DNA from: Prostheceraeus crozeri
Taxonomy: Eukaryota; Platyhelminthes; Polycladida; Euryleptidae
Assembly: GCA_907163375.1 (NCBI GenBank)
Contig: CAJQUW010010476.1
Location: forward strand, 1 to 64,000
Direction: 5' to 3'
Length of the DNA: 64,000 nucleotides
The notes under the pieces are model-generated. The model searched no databases. It had not been told where the DNA came from and worked only from the letters and a program-made list of their open reading frames with translations. Positions 46,215 through 54,395 of the stretch are shown here, one piece after another. Position 1 is the first letter of the stretch; each line of letters begins with the position of its first letter. The position numbers were made by a program, and so were the translations under genes.

Positions 46215-47781
46215 ATGGAACACTTCAAAACACTCATCATGCAAATTTACTCGGCACTTTGCACAACATCTTCTAGAGTTCGTCTTGCAGACTTTGCATC
46301 TACCCTGCTTTTGTGCGGGAGTTTGCTAATGCTTCACGTCATAAATCGAACCTCTGAAGGAACATTGCAAATTGCAGCAGAGGAATATGATCGCTTTCGA
46401 CTGTTTTTATATTTCAGAAGGATGGAGCTCACGACTTCACGTCGGAAGTCCAGCAAACTTAGTTGAGCACTCACATGACTTATTGATGCGATAAAGAATC
46501 CAATAGTTTTGCAAGGCCACATCCAGCATCCATGCGAATGGAGCCCATCACCATTTCTTCATGCGAATTCCGATTCTATACTTTGCACATTTTGGTCCAT
46601 TCCATCGACGTATCCCATGCACTGGTTGCAGCAATGGAATTGGTTTGGCTGCGACACTTGAATATACTTTCGCTCAATCTTGCTCCATCTTTGTACATTT
46701 CTTGTTGGTTTGGATGAAAGACAGTTGGAGGCAATGTAGACAGCTCGGTTGTCATTCCAACCTACAACTGTTATAGTTGTCGAATCCTGTTCTGCAGTCA
46801 CCTGTTCCACATGACCTCGTTCTTTTTTCTCAAGATCTTTGTTACCCATGATATCACACTTGCTCATTTTTTTCTTATTGATTACACCAGTTGCACTAAT
46901 GCCCCTTGTTCCGAGATAGGAAAGCAACCGGAATGAAGGTTTGTGATGAGAAGACGCAGCTTTGAAAATTTGTCACTTTTGTCTAAATTCGAGTTATCAC
47001 ATAAATTCAAATTTCGTAGAATTACTCCGAACTCATTACGTGGCATAGTGTCCGACATGGCAGCAACAAAGAGATCCGGAGACAGACTCCAATACAATCG
47101 ACGATCTGGCAATCTGTGGTATCCACTCATCAAAAGCACTGCCAAAACTAAGCGAAATTTTTCCTTTGTGATGCCAAACTCTGTGTCACTTTTCTCTCTT
47201 CGTGCGTATAACGTTGTAAAGTCAACAATGTCTGAGATCAATATATCATCAAAGAACAATTCGAGCAGAGAGAGAGGTGTCGCAATTTCCTCTAAGTGGT
47301 TCACTTCAGGTGTGCTCTGTGAATTCCTTGATTTGATGTCACGATTAGTCCATCTCAAATCAGTCAGTAGTGGAGGCTTTTCACCACTCAAACGTCCTCT
47401 ATGAATGCTGTCGTCTTGGATGGAGCTAGTCTGCAAGGCATCGCCCAAGGACTCACTTCGTGAATCATCATCCATGGCATCAGATATTCGATCACCGTAA
47501 TTTATTCGAACGTCAGCCTCGGCCAATAGATGATTGCCGCTCAATCGATTGATGTCAAAATCGTCCTCATCTGCACTGTCTTCCTCTGAACAATCTCCAT
47601 CTCCAGGTGGCTGTATTGCAATGTCTGCACTCACAACCGACTCGTCATCTTCTAGCATTGCAACAACTTCATCCAACTTCAATTTCTTCACCATAATGAG
47701 ATTCGCTGAACTATTCTCAAGCAGACGACAAAATGACTTTGTAGAGCACACTGATTCAAAATAGCAACTGTCACCGCACAC
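46215..47781 (-). mobile_element. piggyBac transposase fossil, convergent with the RAG1-like gene
   Basis: The minus-strand open frame 47781-46882 holds an acidic N-terminus (MLEDDES...SEEDSADEDDFD, the D/E-rich head usual in this family), then TPLSLLELFFDDILISDIVDFTTLYA and ITKEKFRLVLAVLLMSGYHRLPDRRLYW, the conserved start of the transposase core, ending at LLITNL. A second frame (46927-46559) carries GISATGVINKKK, KKERGHV, VVGWNDNRAVY, VQRWSKIERKY and MGYVDGMDQN, matching the region up to the last catalytic aspartate. RCKVCKTNSRRCCAKCRVNLH near 46270-46215 is the cysteine-rich end. The middle, with the first catalytic aspartates, is missing, and frames are shifted, so it is inactive. TTAA occurs at 46200. 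Confidence 0.9.
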
Positions 47782-48268
47782 TATGGTAGAGAAAGACTGT
47801 GAACTCGTGAGAAGACTGGAATACAGAAAATATCAATGTTCAGCAGCTTGACTATGCTGTGGAAACTCCTATCTCTCAATGTATCAAAATTGTCCGATAT
47901 CCTCAGTACAATGAAGTTGTTAACAATGTGATAGTCTGCCTGAGAATTTAGGGATTCCCCTACGACCCAATTATTGATGCAAGCGCAAGGCACAGTCAAG
48001 GGTTAGAGAGATTTGCGTGTTTCATTTACACTGTTTCGCCGTTTCTTCGGCGGAAATAGCTTTGATTTATCACACTCAAAATAAACATGCACTTTCTGCA
48101 GCATGTAACTCACAGAAACATAAAATTTACAGTCAATCGTCGCGAAAATTTCACTCAAGTAGCCGCACGTACAAGATAAAATTACTTGCAGAGCATCAAT
48201 CAAAAGAACCGACCAACTATAAACAAATTTCCAACAGAAAAATTTTGTTGTGATTTTCTAGTGCACAA
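47782..48268. other. Upstream flank of the piggyBac fossil, no gene
   Basis: Small open frames on both strands (47781-47999, 48003-48253) without domains. A CGCCGTTTCTTCGGCGG hairpin is at 48037-48053. Confidence 0.45.
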
Positions 48269-48308
48269 GCCCCCTGACGACCATGTTCCCGTTGTGGGAA
48301 CATTTTTC
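48269..48308 (+). repeat. piggyBac-type terminal repeat, left-facing end
   Basis: CCCCCTGACGACCATGTTCC then CGTTGTGGGAACATTTTT. It matches, inverted, the sequence at 49434-49469. The GTTCCCG...CGGGAAC hairpin after CCC(T/A)...ACGACCATG is a style of piggyBac-like terminus. The expected outer TTAA is not preserved here. Confidence 0.6.
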
Positions 48309-48312
48309 AAAC

Positions 48313-49163
48313 AACTGGGAATCGAAGTAGATAATCAATTTTTCAGAAGATATGTCATGATTAATGATGTCCCACAGTTCGCTAACACCAAGGTTATTTC
48401 GTATGCTGACGATATAACCATCATTCACTTATCCAATGGTAACAACAGTAATGATCTTTTTCAAGAGGACGTTGATGCCTTTTGTAATTCGGTAGCCCAA
48501 AAGAAAATGACAATAAATGCGAATAAAACAAAATGTATGACTCTTTCTAAGCGTTTTGATCCCACTAGATGTACCAATATTGTTATGAATGATGAAGTCA
48601 TAGAGGAAGTTGTAAATTTGGAAATCCTCGGTGTTTTCTTTAGTGCTAATTTGACATGGGACTCTCATGTCTCGTTTTTATACAAAAAATGCTGTAGTAT
48701 TATGTCCATTGTAAAGCGTCTGAAGATCAATTGTAATGAAGATCATGTTGTGTGGCAGGCATACCTGGGTCTTGTTTTTTCTCGTTTATCATTTTGTTGG
48801 CCCATTGTATGTGATATGAAAATGAAACACTTTTGCAAATTTGAACGTCTGGATCGTTTGGCCAAACGTTGGTGCAGCATGTACAACAAGCCATCCCTAA
48901 GACAAATGTTAGATCGTGTTTGCGTTAAACTCATCCGCAAAGTGTCTCATCATTGTGATACTCATCGCCTGTCCTCCTTTTTCAACGTCCGTCAACATAT
49001 CAGCAAAGTTAGACATCAAAGGCAACTGTCAGCTCCTCTGCGGAAACCATCTTATTACACCAACTCCTTTGTCAGATTTTCACAGTTTACATGACTTTGC
49101 AGTCATAACCATGTACCGCTCTATGTATTTTGGTTTCAATAAAGCATTATTATTATTATGTCA
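48313..49163 (+). mobile_element. 5'-truncated LINE (RT palm and C-terminus) with (ATT)n tail
   Basis: An open frame continues to 49094: MINDVPQFANTKVISYADDITI (YADD catalytic loop), MTINANKTKCMTLSKR, LEILGVFFSANLTWDSHVSFLYKK, and the thumb and C-terminal region with FERLDRLAKRWCSM. This is the second half of a Jockey/CR1-type LINE RT. The 3' end runs GTTTCAATAAAGCATTATTATTATTATG, a short UTR with AATAAA and an (ATT)n tail. The frame is open for ~260 codons, so insertion is fairly recent. It interrupts a sequence flanked by piggyBac-type ends. The open frame's first ~40 codons derive from the flank and terminal repeat, not the LINE. Confidence 0.88.
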
Positions 49164-49433
49164 CCAATGGGTGGAGCAAGCCAGGAGCTCACGACTCATC
49201 GGTCTGATGTGATTTGTTGGTCCAAATTTCAATTATGAAGGCATTTGATCAGCACCATTGATAATTTTGAAATGATTTTCCAAAAAAATGGATTTCTCCT
49301 TCTCAATGACGCAACTTGTTAACTATATCACCATGAAACTGTCAGACATATGTTTTTTGGATAATTGTTGTATATTTTTAGTGCCCAACTCCTGACTATT
49401 GTGTTCTTTAATGCTCATAATCATGTCTTAAAA

Positions 49434-49473
49434 GAATGTTCCCGCAGCGGGAACATGGTCGTTAATGGGTTAA
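49434..49473 (-). repeat. piggyBac-type terminal repeat, right end with TTAA
   Basis: GAATGTTCCCGCAGCGGGAAC then ATGGTCGTTAATGGG followed by TTAA (49470-49473), the target site always used by piggyBac. On the minus strand the element begins CCCATTAACGACCATGTTCC. Together with 48269-48308 it bounds ~1.2 kb that now consists mostly of a LINE, or it is the outer end of the piggyBac fossil at 46-48 kb. Confidence 0.7.
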
Positions 49474-49520
49474 AAGAATAAATTCATCATCATAAGTAGT
49501 AAGCAAGTGACAAACACTCG

Positions 49521-49675
49521 ACCGACGCGCCCCCCTCCCCCTCCCCTCTCCCTCCCCTCTGGAACGACAGAGTGTCGTGGTCGGCCGCCGTAGTGCTTCG
49601 GGTCTGAGTACCCCCCCTCTGGAACGACAGAGTGTCGTGGTGGACTTGGGCGACCGCCAGGATTAGTCTTGAGGC
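49521..49675 (+). repeat. C-rich block with a duplicated 20-base hairpin
   Basis: GGAACGACAGAGTGTCGTGG occurs at 49561-49580 and 49621-49640, each after a run of C ending CCCCTCT. ACGACA-GAG-TGTCGT forms a 6-bp hairpin. The CCCCCCCTCTGGA(A)C word recurs at each unit start of the adjoining satellite, so this is its diverged edge. Confidence 0.85.
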
Positions 49676-51130
49676 TATAGTGTGTGATGTTTTTCGTGCC
49701 GAATGTTGGGTTGTAAAATGGGCTGTTTCGAGTGGAAGGAGTGGTCGGATGAGAAAATGGAGGCCAGATTCGGATTCGGCGTGAAATTCTGCATCGGTAT
49801 GGTGAGTTTCAAGTCAATCGGAGAGAAAAATTTTCGCTGACGTCCCCCCCCTCTGGACAGATCGCTTCGATTTTGGCTTCCAGTGGACGGATTTTGTCGT
49901 GCCATAGCTCGTTTGAAAGCTAAGAGTTAGACAAATTCACTGAAAGAATCGGCTTGTTCCTATCTGTCTTCGTTTAGATGTGAGACGCCATTTAAGATTT
50001 TGGTACATTGGCGAAAAACGACAGAGTTAGAATTTGGGACGTTTTGGGCTGTAGCTTCAAAACGAAGCATCGGATTGGAAAACGGATTTCAGATTTGGAA
50101 TCAGCGTGAAATTCTCTATCTGTATGGTGAGTTTCAAGGCAATCGGCGAGAAAAAAATTTCAACATTTTTCGAAAAACGACAGAGTTAGAATTTGGGACG
50201 TTTTGGTCTGTAGCGCCCAAACGAAGCATCGGATGGGAAAACGGAGGCCAGATTCGGATTCAGCGTCAAATTCTACATGGAAATGGTGTATTTCCAGCTC
50301 AATCGGAGAGAAAAAATTTTCGCTGACGTCCCCCCCCCTCTGGACAGCTCGCTTCGATTTTGGCTTCTAGTGGACGGATTTTGTCGTGCCATAGCTCGTT
50401 TGAAAGCTAAGAGTTAGACAAATTCACTGAAAGAATCGGCTTGTTCCTATCTGTCTTCGTTTAGATGTGAGACGCCATTTAAGATTTTGGGACATTGGCG
50501 AAAAACGACAGAGTTAGAATTTGGGACGTTTTGGGCTGTAGCTTCAAAACGAAGCATCGGATGGGAAAACGGATTTCAGATTTGGAATCAGCGTGAAATT
50601 CTCTATCTGTATGGTGAGTTTCAAGGCAATCGGCGAGAAAAAAATTTCAACATTTTTCGAAAAAACGACAGAGTTAGAATTTGGGACGTTTTGGTGTGTA
50701 GCGCCCAAACGAAGCATCGGATGGGAAAACGGAGGCCAGATTCGGATTCAGCGTCAAATTCTACATGGAAATGGTGTATTTCCAGCTCAATCGGAGAGAA
50801 AAAATTTTCGCTGACGTCCCCCCCCCCTCTGGACAGCTCGCTTCGATTTTGGCTTCTAGTGGACGGATTTTGTCGTGCCATAGCTCGTTTGAAAGCTAAG
50901 AGTTAGACAAATTCACTGAAAGAATCGGCTTGTTCCTATCTGTCTTCGTTTAGATGTGAGACGCCATTTAAGATTTTGGGACATTGGCGAAAAACGACAG
51001 AGTTAGAATTTGGGACGTTTTGGGCTGTAGCGCCCAAACGAAGCATCGGATGGGAAAACGGATTTCAGATTTGGAATCAGCGTGAAATTCTCTATCTGTA
51101 TGGTGAGTTTCATGTCAATCGGAGAGTTTC
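49676..51130 (+). repeat. Higher-order satellite, ~487-bp unit of two ~155-bp subunits plus linker
   Basis: Three partial to full units start at CCCCCCCTCTGGACAG (49844, 50329, 50817). Each holds a linker (GGACGGATTTTGTCGTGCCA, TTCACTGAAAGAATCGGCTTG) and two related subunits with CGACAGAGTTAGAATTTGGGACGTTTTGG and AACGAAGCATCGGATGGGAAAACGGA. Unit-to-unit identity is very high, which points to recent amplification or homogenisation. Open frames of 60-140 codons run through it in several frames; they are by-products of a low stop density shared by all copies, not genes. Confidence 0.93.
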
Positions 51131-51539
51131 AATCGGACTTGTCATTCAGACGAGAGCGATTGTCAGAGGTAGGTCGTCTCTCTGAGCTCCGATGATAGCT
51201 TCGGACATTCCAAATCCCGAGTTTCTGTAAGAAACCGACTTAGAAAATTTCATTGCTGATATCAGCTAAGGCGTCAGACTTAGAGGTTCGCCAGGAGATG
51301 GCTTTCGTCTCCAGGCCATAAAAGACTCCAAAACTTTAAAGGCTTGTAACTTTGCTTCTACAAGTCAGTTTGACTTGATTCAAAAAAGGTTCGGTCGCTA
51401 TTGACCTGCCCTAAGTGATAGACTACTTATAAAATTTCATAAGTAGTGCTAAAAAGTTGAAAAATTTAAATTCACTAGTTTTGGAGGTTTTGTGGGGTTT
51501 TCGACCCTGCTGAAGTCAATGAAAGCATTTTTAATGATG
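51131..51539 (+). other. Hairpin-rich non-coding leader of the structured-RNA region
   Basis: No open frame. Several short perfect stems occur: GTTTCT-GTA-AGAAAC (51222-51236), GCTG-ATAT-CAGC (51255-51266) and GGAGA...TCTCC (51296-51314). Their density resembles the next 2 kb and suggests transcribed structured RNA, but it may be chance. Confidence 0.4.
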
Positions 51540-51605
51540 TCTGAGCCAGTTTTCTCATGCTATAAGCGGCTTTTCACTGAAAGCGAGCAAGACACGGAGA
51601 GTTTT

Positions 51606-51834
51606 GCTGTAATATTCCACTGACAGGGTGTTCCTTCGGGACGGCGGACGATGCCGTAGTGATAAGTGTGGCAAGGGAATGCGTCATATTTGAGACCGTA
51701 ACCGCTGGGACAACTCATGTCTCATGTTGGGCATTTGACACAGATCTCAACGTAGCACTTTGAACGCCAATCGGTTGAGTCTTAGCTATCTTGTCATGGG
51801 TGGCCTCTAAACATCTCCATTGGAAAACGCTGGT
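51606..51834 (+). ncRNA. Candidate structured RNA family, copy A
   Basis: Begins GCTGTAATATTCCACTGACAG, followed by hairpin H1 GTTCC-TTCG-GGAC (bulged U, UUCG tetraloop), hairpin H2 ACGGC-GGACGAT-GCCGT, then conserved blocks GGCAAGGGA, AGACCGTAACCGCTG, CTCATGTTGGGCATTTGAC, CTCAACGTAG, CGCCAATCGG, CTTAGCTATC and GCCTCTAAA...TCCATTG. The same blocks in the same order recur in copies C and D despite about 40% divergence, while no reading frame is conserved. Strand is taken from block conservation; function unknown. It could be a small RNA gene, a structured part of a longer transcript, or a mobile element. Confidence 0.5.
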
Positions 51835-51976
51835 GAATCAAGCTCTCTACGGCTTGCTATCAAGCTGCTAAAAGTCTGTCCACCTCTTACCAACTCTACA
51901 CGTTTTCATGTCTGAGCCAGTCTTCTCATGCTATAAGCGGCTTTTCACTGAAAGCGAGCAAGACACGGAGAGTTTT

Positions 51977-52205
51977 GCTGTAATATTCCACTGACAGGGT
52001 GTTCCTTCGGGACGGCGGACGATGCCGTAGTGATAAGTGTGGCAAGGGAATGTGTCATATTTGAGACCGTAACCGCTGGGACAACTCATGTCTCATGTTG
52101 GGCATTTGACACAGCTCTCAACGTAGCACTTTGAACGCCAATCGGTTGAGTCTTAGCTATCTTGTCATGGGTGGCCTCTAAAAATCTCCATTGCAAAACG
52201 CTGGT
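51977..52205 (+). ncRNA. Candidate structured RNA family, copy B
   Basis: Near-identical to copy A through the 371-bp tandem duplication, so it adds no independent covariation. All hairpins and blocks listed for copy A are present. Confidence 0.5.
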
Positions 52206-52243
52206 GAATCAAGCACTCTACGGCTTGCTATCAAGCTGATCAA

Positions 52244-52654
52244 AGCAATAACTTGGGATGTTTCCTCAAGGTTTTCAAGTATGCTGAGTTCAAATCTGCT
52301 ATCAGATTTCAAATTTAACTAAGACTAAGGCAGCTTTGAGGGGTTAGATCCCAGCTACTGTTCACTACCTTTGACTCGGCGTTGCTGTTACCACTTCGGG
52401 GCAGTGACAATGATGTCTTAAGCTGTAAATAGCGGGTATCGGGGAAGATCTCTCACTTCCCTAGTGATCAGTACAAGGCCTTCGGGCTGTCGACGGGATC
52501 GAGTGCCACTCACTACACTCAAATCTATCATTCCTCACTAAGTGTAAATTACTGACTATACATTTGTCCTGCTATCAGGTTGTTTTGACTTGCTATCTAG
52601 TTGAATAGTCTCTTGCTATCAAGAGATTCACTTCTGCTCATAAAGCACATCATC
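52244..52654 (+). other. CTAT-loop hairpin cluster and UUCG stem
   Basis: No open frame of interest. Contains hairpins AAATCTG-CTAT-CAGATTT (52292-52309), CCTG-CTAT-CAGG (52568-52579), ACTTG-CTAT-CTAGT with one mismatch (52588-52601) and TCTCTTG-CTAT-CAAGAGA (52609-52626), plus GGCC-TTCG-GGCT (52477-52488) and GGGAAG...CTTCCC near 52442-52461. See the findings. Confidence 0.7.
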
Positions 52655-52870
52655 GCTGTAATACCTCCTTTGCTCGAGCGTTCCTTCGGGACGGCGGGTA
52701 CTGCCGTAGAGGGATTGTGTTGCACGGGTTGTTCGTCGTTTGTTAGACCGAAACCTCTGAACCGTTGCTCATGTTGGCCATTCGACTTCATACTCAACGT
52801 GACGCTTTCTCTCGCCAGGTCAGAGTACTTCAGCCATTCGACAAAGGTTAGTCTTTATGATATGGAGTAG
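52655..52870 (+). ncRNA. Candidate structured RNA family, copy C
   Basis: Starts GCTGTAATACCTCCTTTGCTC; H1 CGTTCC-TTCG-GGACG, with a single bulged T; H2 ACGGC-GGGTACT-GCCGT (same stem as copy A, different loop). Then TTGCACGGG, AGACCGAAACCTCTGAACC, CTCATGTTGGCCATTCGAC, CTCAACGTGACG, CGCCAGG, TTCAGCCATTCGACAAAGGTTAG. Order and spacing follow copies A and D. Open frames over it (52597-52870, both strands) are not shared by the other copies. Confidence 0.5.
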
Positions 52871-53000
52871 AGTGAAATGTAATTCATTAGATGCCCCTTC
52901 AATGATTGCTCCCATGATAAACGTTGATGAGACAAATGAAATGATTCTCATCTTCCTTTTTCAGTGATTGAAATCTACTAACACACTACCGTATAATCGT

Positions 53001-53109
53001 CCACTATGGGACAAGACATGATAGAGCCTCCACGCGGTTTGCCCTGGGCAGTCTTCGGACTGGGGAATACTATCATTAAGTTGAATCGGCTATCAGTCAA
53101 CTTGAACGT
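53001..53109 (+). repeat. ~110-bp direct repeat R1, upstream of the TATA gene
   Basis: Repeats at 53477-53586 (R2) with ~93% identity. Contains a perfect UUCG-capped stem CAGTC-TTCG-GACTG (53049-53062) and the extended hairpin AAGTTGA...TCAACTT around a CTAT loop (53078-53103). It ends 19 bases before the TATA box at 53128, so it may be a promoter-proximal element as DNA or a structured RNA end. Confidence 0.9.
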
Positions 53110-53127
53110 TGCGTCGCGTTAGAGGGG

Positions 53128-53135
53128 TATATAAA
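53128..53135 (+). promoter_or_regulatory. TATA box TATATAAA
   Basis: A consensus TATA box in GAGGGGTATATAAACC, 32-39 bases upstream of the ATG at 53167. The expected start site (~30 bases downstream) falls at 53158-53163 in a (TCATT)n stretch, giving a leader of only a few bases. Such tight TATA-to-ATG spacing is typical of compact genomes. Confidence 0.65.
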
Positions 53136-53166
53136 CCACTGCCTCTCATTTCATTTCATTTCAATC

Positions 53167-53433
53167 ATGCAGACGCCGAACAGTCAAGTCAGCTCTCCTC
53201 GCGGACCGCAGTTAAGGCCGCGAAATTTATTTGAGGAGTTTGCCAGGCTAGAGGAGGCAGACAGAGTTTTTAATAATCTTGCTCGGATTGGCAATCCGAT
53301 GACAGCAACTGCTGTCAATCCAACGGAATGGCGCTACATTCCACTTTTTAGCCATGTACCAGTTAGTGTGGAAGTCGACACTGCTACCAAGGAGAGAGTC
53401 AAAGACTCTCTCAGCAGAATTGGTAGGGTGTAA
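53167..53433 (+). CDS. Small protein of unknown function (88 aa), TATA-driven
   Basis: ATG at 53167 to TAA at 53431. The sequence begins MQTPNSQVSSPRGPQLRPRN, continues LFEEFARLEEADRVFNNLAR, then IGNPMTATAVNPTEWRYIPL, and ends with a basic helix TKERVKDSLSRIGRV. An N-terminal disordered basic segment is followed by a predicted amphipathic helix (residues 20-42). I see no known domain. A consensus TATA box lies directly upstream, and the gene is flanked by direct repeats R1 and R2. Codon use is balanced, unlike the satellites on the left. It may belong to a virus-like element together with the small genes on the right; that is inference from gene style only. Confidence 0.6.
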   Translation: MQTPNSQVSSPRGPQLRPRNLFEEFARLEEADRVFNNLARIGNPMTATAVNPTEWRYIPLFSHVPVSVEVDTATKERVKDSLSRIGRV

Positions 53434-53476
53434 GATGACGTTACTCCCGAGAACGAACCATCGGCTCTCTTAAGGG

Positions 53477-53586
53477 CCACCATGGGGCAAGACATGATAG
53501 AACCTCCTCGCGGTTTGCCCTGGGCAGTCTTCGGACTGGCGAATACTATCATTAAGTTGAATCTGCTATCAGTCAACTTGAACGTT
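53477..53586 (+). repeat. ~110-bp direct repeat R2, downstream of the TATA gene
   Basis: Second copy of R1. CAGTC-TTCG-GACTG at 53525-53538 and the CTAT hairpin at 53554-53579, where the inner stem CTG/CAG is better paired than in R1 (CGG/CAG). It leads directly into structured-RNA copy D, whereas R1 leads into the TATA box. Confidence 0.9.
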
Positions 53587-53599
53587 GCAAATGAAGTTC

Positions 53600-53825
53600 G
53601 GTGTAATACTTCCTTTCGACGGGCGTTCCTGTAAAGGGCGGCGGTGAAACCCGTAGCTATGTATACCGCAAGGGACATTCGGCAATGGTCAATCTTGTTA
53701 AACCTCTCTGCGTCATGTTTGCAAGTGATTGCCTCTGTCTCAACGTAGTATGCATTCGCGCCAGGGCGACATTTAGCCAACTGTCGAAGGTTGCCTAAAA
53801 CTTTCCATTGCATACGTTATGAGAA
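53600..53825 (+). ncRNA. Candidate structured RNA family, copy D
   Basis: Starts GGTGTAATACTTCCTTTCGACG. H1 becomes CGTTCCT-GTAA-AGGGCG: the UUCG loop is replaced by a GNRA-type GUAA, with a compensating extra U-A pair and a U-G wobble. Then CCGCAAGGGACATT, TTAAACCTCTCTG, GTCATGTTTGCAAGTGATTGCC, TCTCAACGTAGTATGC, CGCCAGGGCG, TTAGCCAACTGTCGAAGGTTGCC and TCCATTGCA. It is the most divergent copy and gives the best evidence that structure rather than sequence is kept. The minus-strand frame 53334-53813 overlies it without a start codon of note. Confidence 0.5.
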
Positions 53826-53834
53826 CCATGAGTT

Positions 53835-54035
53835 CTACCTGTCTCTATCAATGAGACGAATTGATGAATGGAATGAAATGGGAGGACACTCACGCGCCAC
53901 ACGCAACATAACACACTTCTCTCTTCCGTAGTCTAACAAGCTCTTTACACATGGATCGCAGTCGATTGCTATCCCTGTATCAGAAGTGTAAGCTATCTTA
54001 ATTTTATCTAAAACTATTTCATCTACCATTATCAT
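53835..54035 (-). CDS. Hypothetical small protein (66 aa)
   Basis: MIMVDEIVLDKIKIAYTSDT, then GIAIDCDPCVKSLLDYGREK, ending in RLIDRDR. It starts at an ATG (54035) and ends at TAG just outside RNA copy D. No domain is recognised; a CDPC and nearby cysteines could bind metal but this is weak. It is included because its composition is protein-like and it is oriented with the next small frame. It could be chance. Confidence 0.3.
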   Translation of the reverse strand: MIMVDEIVLDKIKIAYTSDTGIAIDCDPCVKSLLDYGREKCVMLRVARECPPISFHSSIRLIDRDR

Positions 54036-54179
54036 CCATATGAAATGTTATAAGAATTGCAAGTTAAACTAAGTGTGCTACTATTTCCAAATGAAAAAGT
54101 ATACATGGTTAAATCATCCACTGAATCCCCATTCAAGTAAGTCAGTATGAAAGCAAAGATAATATGAAATAAAAATTTA

Positions 54180-54392
54180 TTATGGCATGTATTTCAAAAG
54201 GTCTTCATCGTCAATATCATCCCAGAGTCTGGCTTCACATAGATCATAAAAACAGTTCACTTGCTTCAATCGTTCTTCTACCGCGAGCCTCACTTTGTCG
54301 ATGTACTCCCACTCCGCTATAGTTCGTGGCTGGGAGTTAGGGGTGTACCATTCCCATAATTGGTGGAGGAATTTGGTGCTGGCGATCTCCAT
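54180..54392 (-). CDS. Hypothetical small acidic protein (70 aa)
   Basis: ATG at 54392: MEIASTKFLHQLWEWYTPNS, QPRTIAEWEYIDKVRLAVEE, RLKQVNCFYDLCEARLWDDI, DDEDLLKYMP, stop at 54180. It is rich in Trp, acidic at the C-terminus, and helical in the middle; the composition is strongly protein-like and the frame contains no low-complexity. I recognise no family. It lies head to head with the repeat field that begins at 54396. It may be part of the same compact gene set as 53167 and 55532. Confidence 0.5.
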   Translation of the reverse strand: MEIASTKFLHQLWEWYTPNSQPRTIAEWEYIDKVRLAVEERLKQVNCFYDLCEARLWDDIDDEDLLKYMP

Positions 54393-54395
54393 CAC

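Larger units (their letters stand above)
51540..52243 (+). repeat. ~335-bp direct repeat carrying structured-RNA copies A and B
   Basis: The unit TCTGAGCCAG(T)...CGGCTTGCTATCAAGCTG is present at 51540-51869 and 51911-52240, spaced 371 bases, with only a few differences. Each unit contains one member of the four-copy RNA-like family and ends with a CTAT-loop hairpin. Recent tandem duplication. Confidence 0.95.

Noticed and set aside
50000-51185. Repeated 70-140-codon frames in the satellite (LEFGTFWAVASKRSIG...)
   Set aside because: They recur because the DNA repeats; frames shift between units and no start or domain is conserved.
53334-53813. 159-codon minus-strand frame
   Set aside because: It spans repeat R2 and structured-RNA copy D; the equivalent frame is not kept in R1 or in RNA copies A-C.
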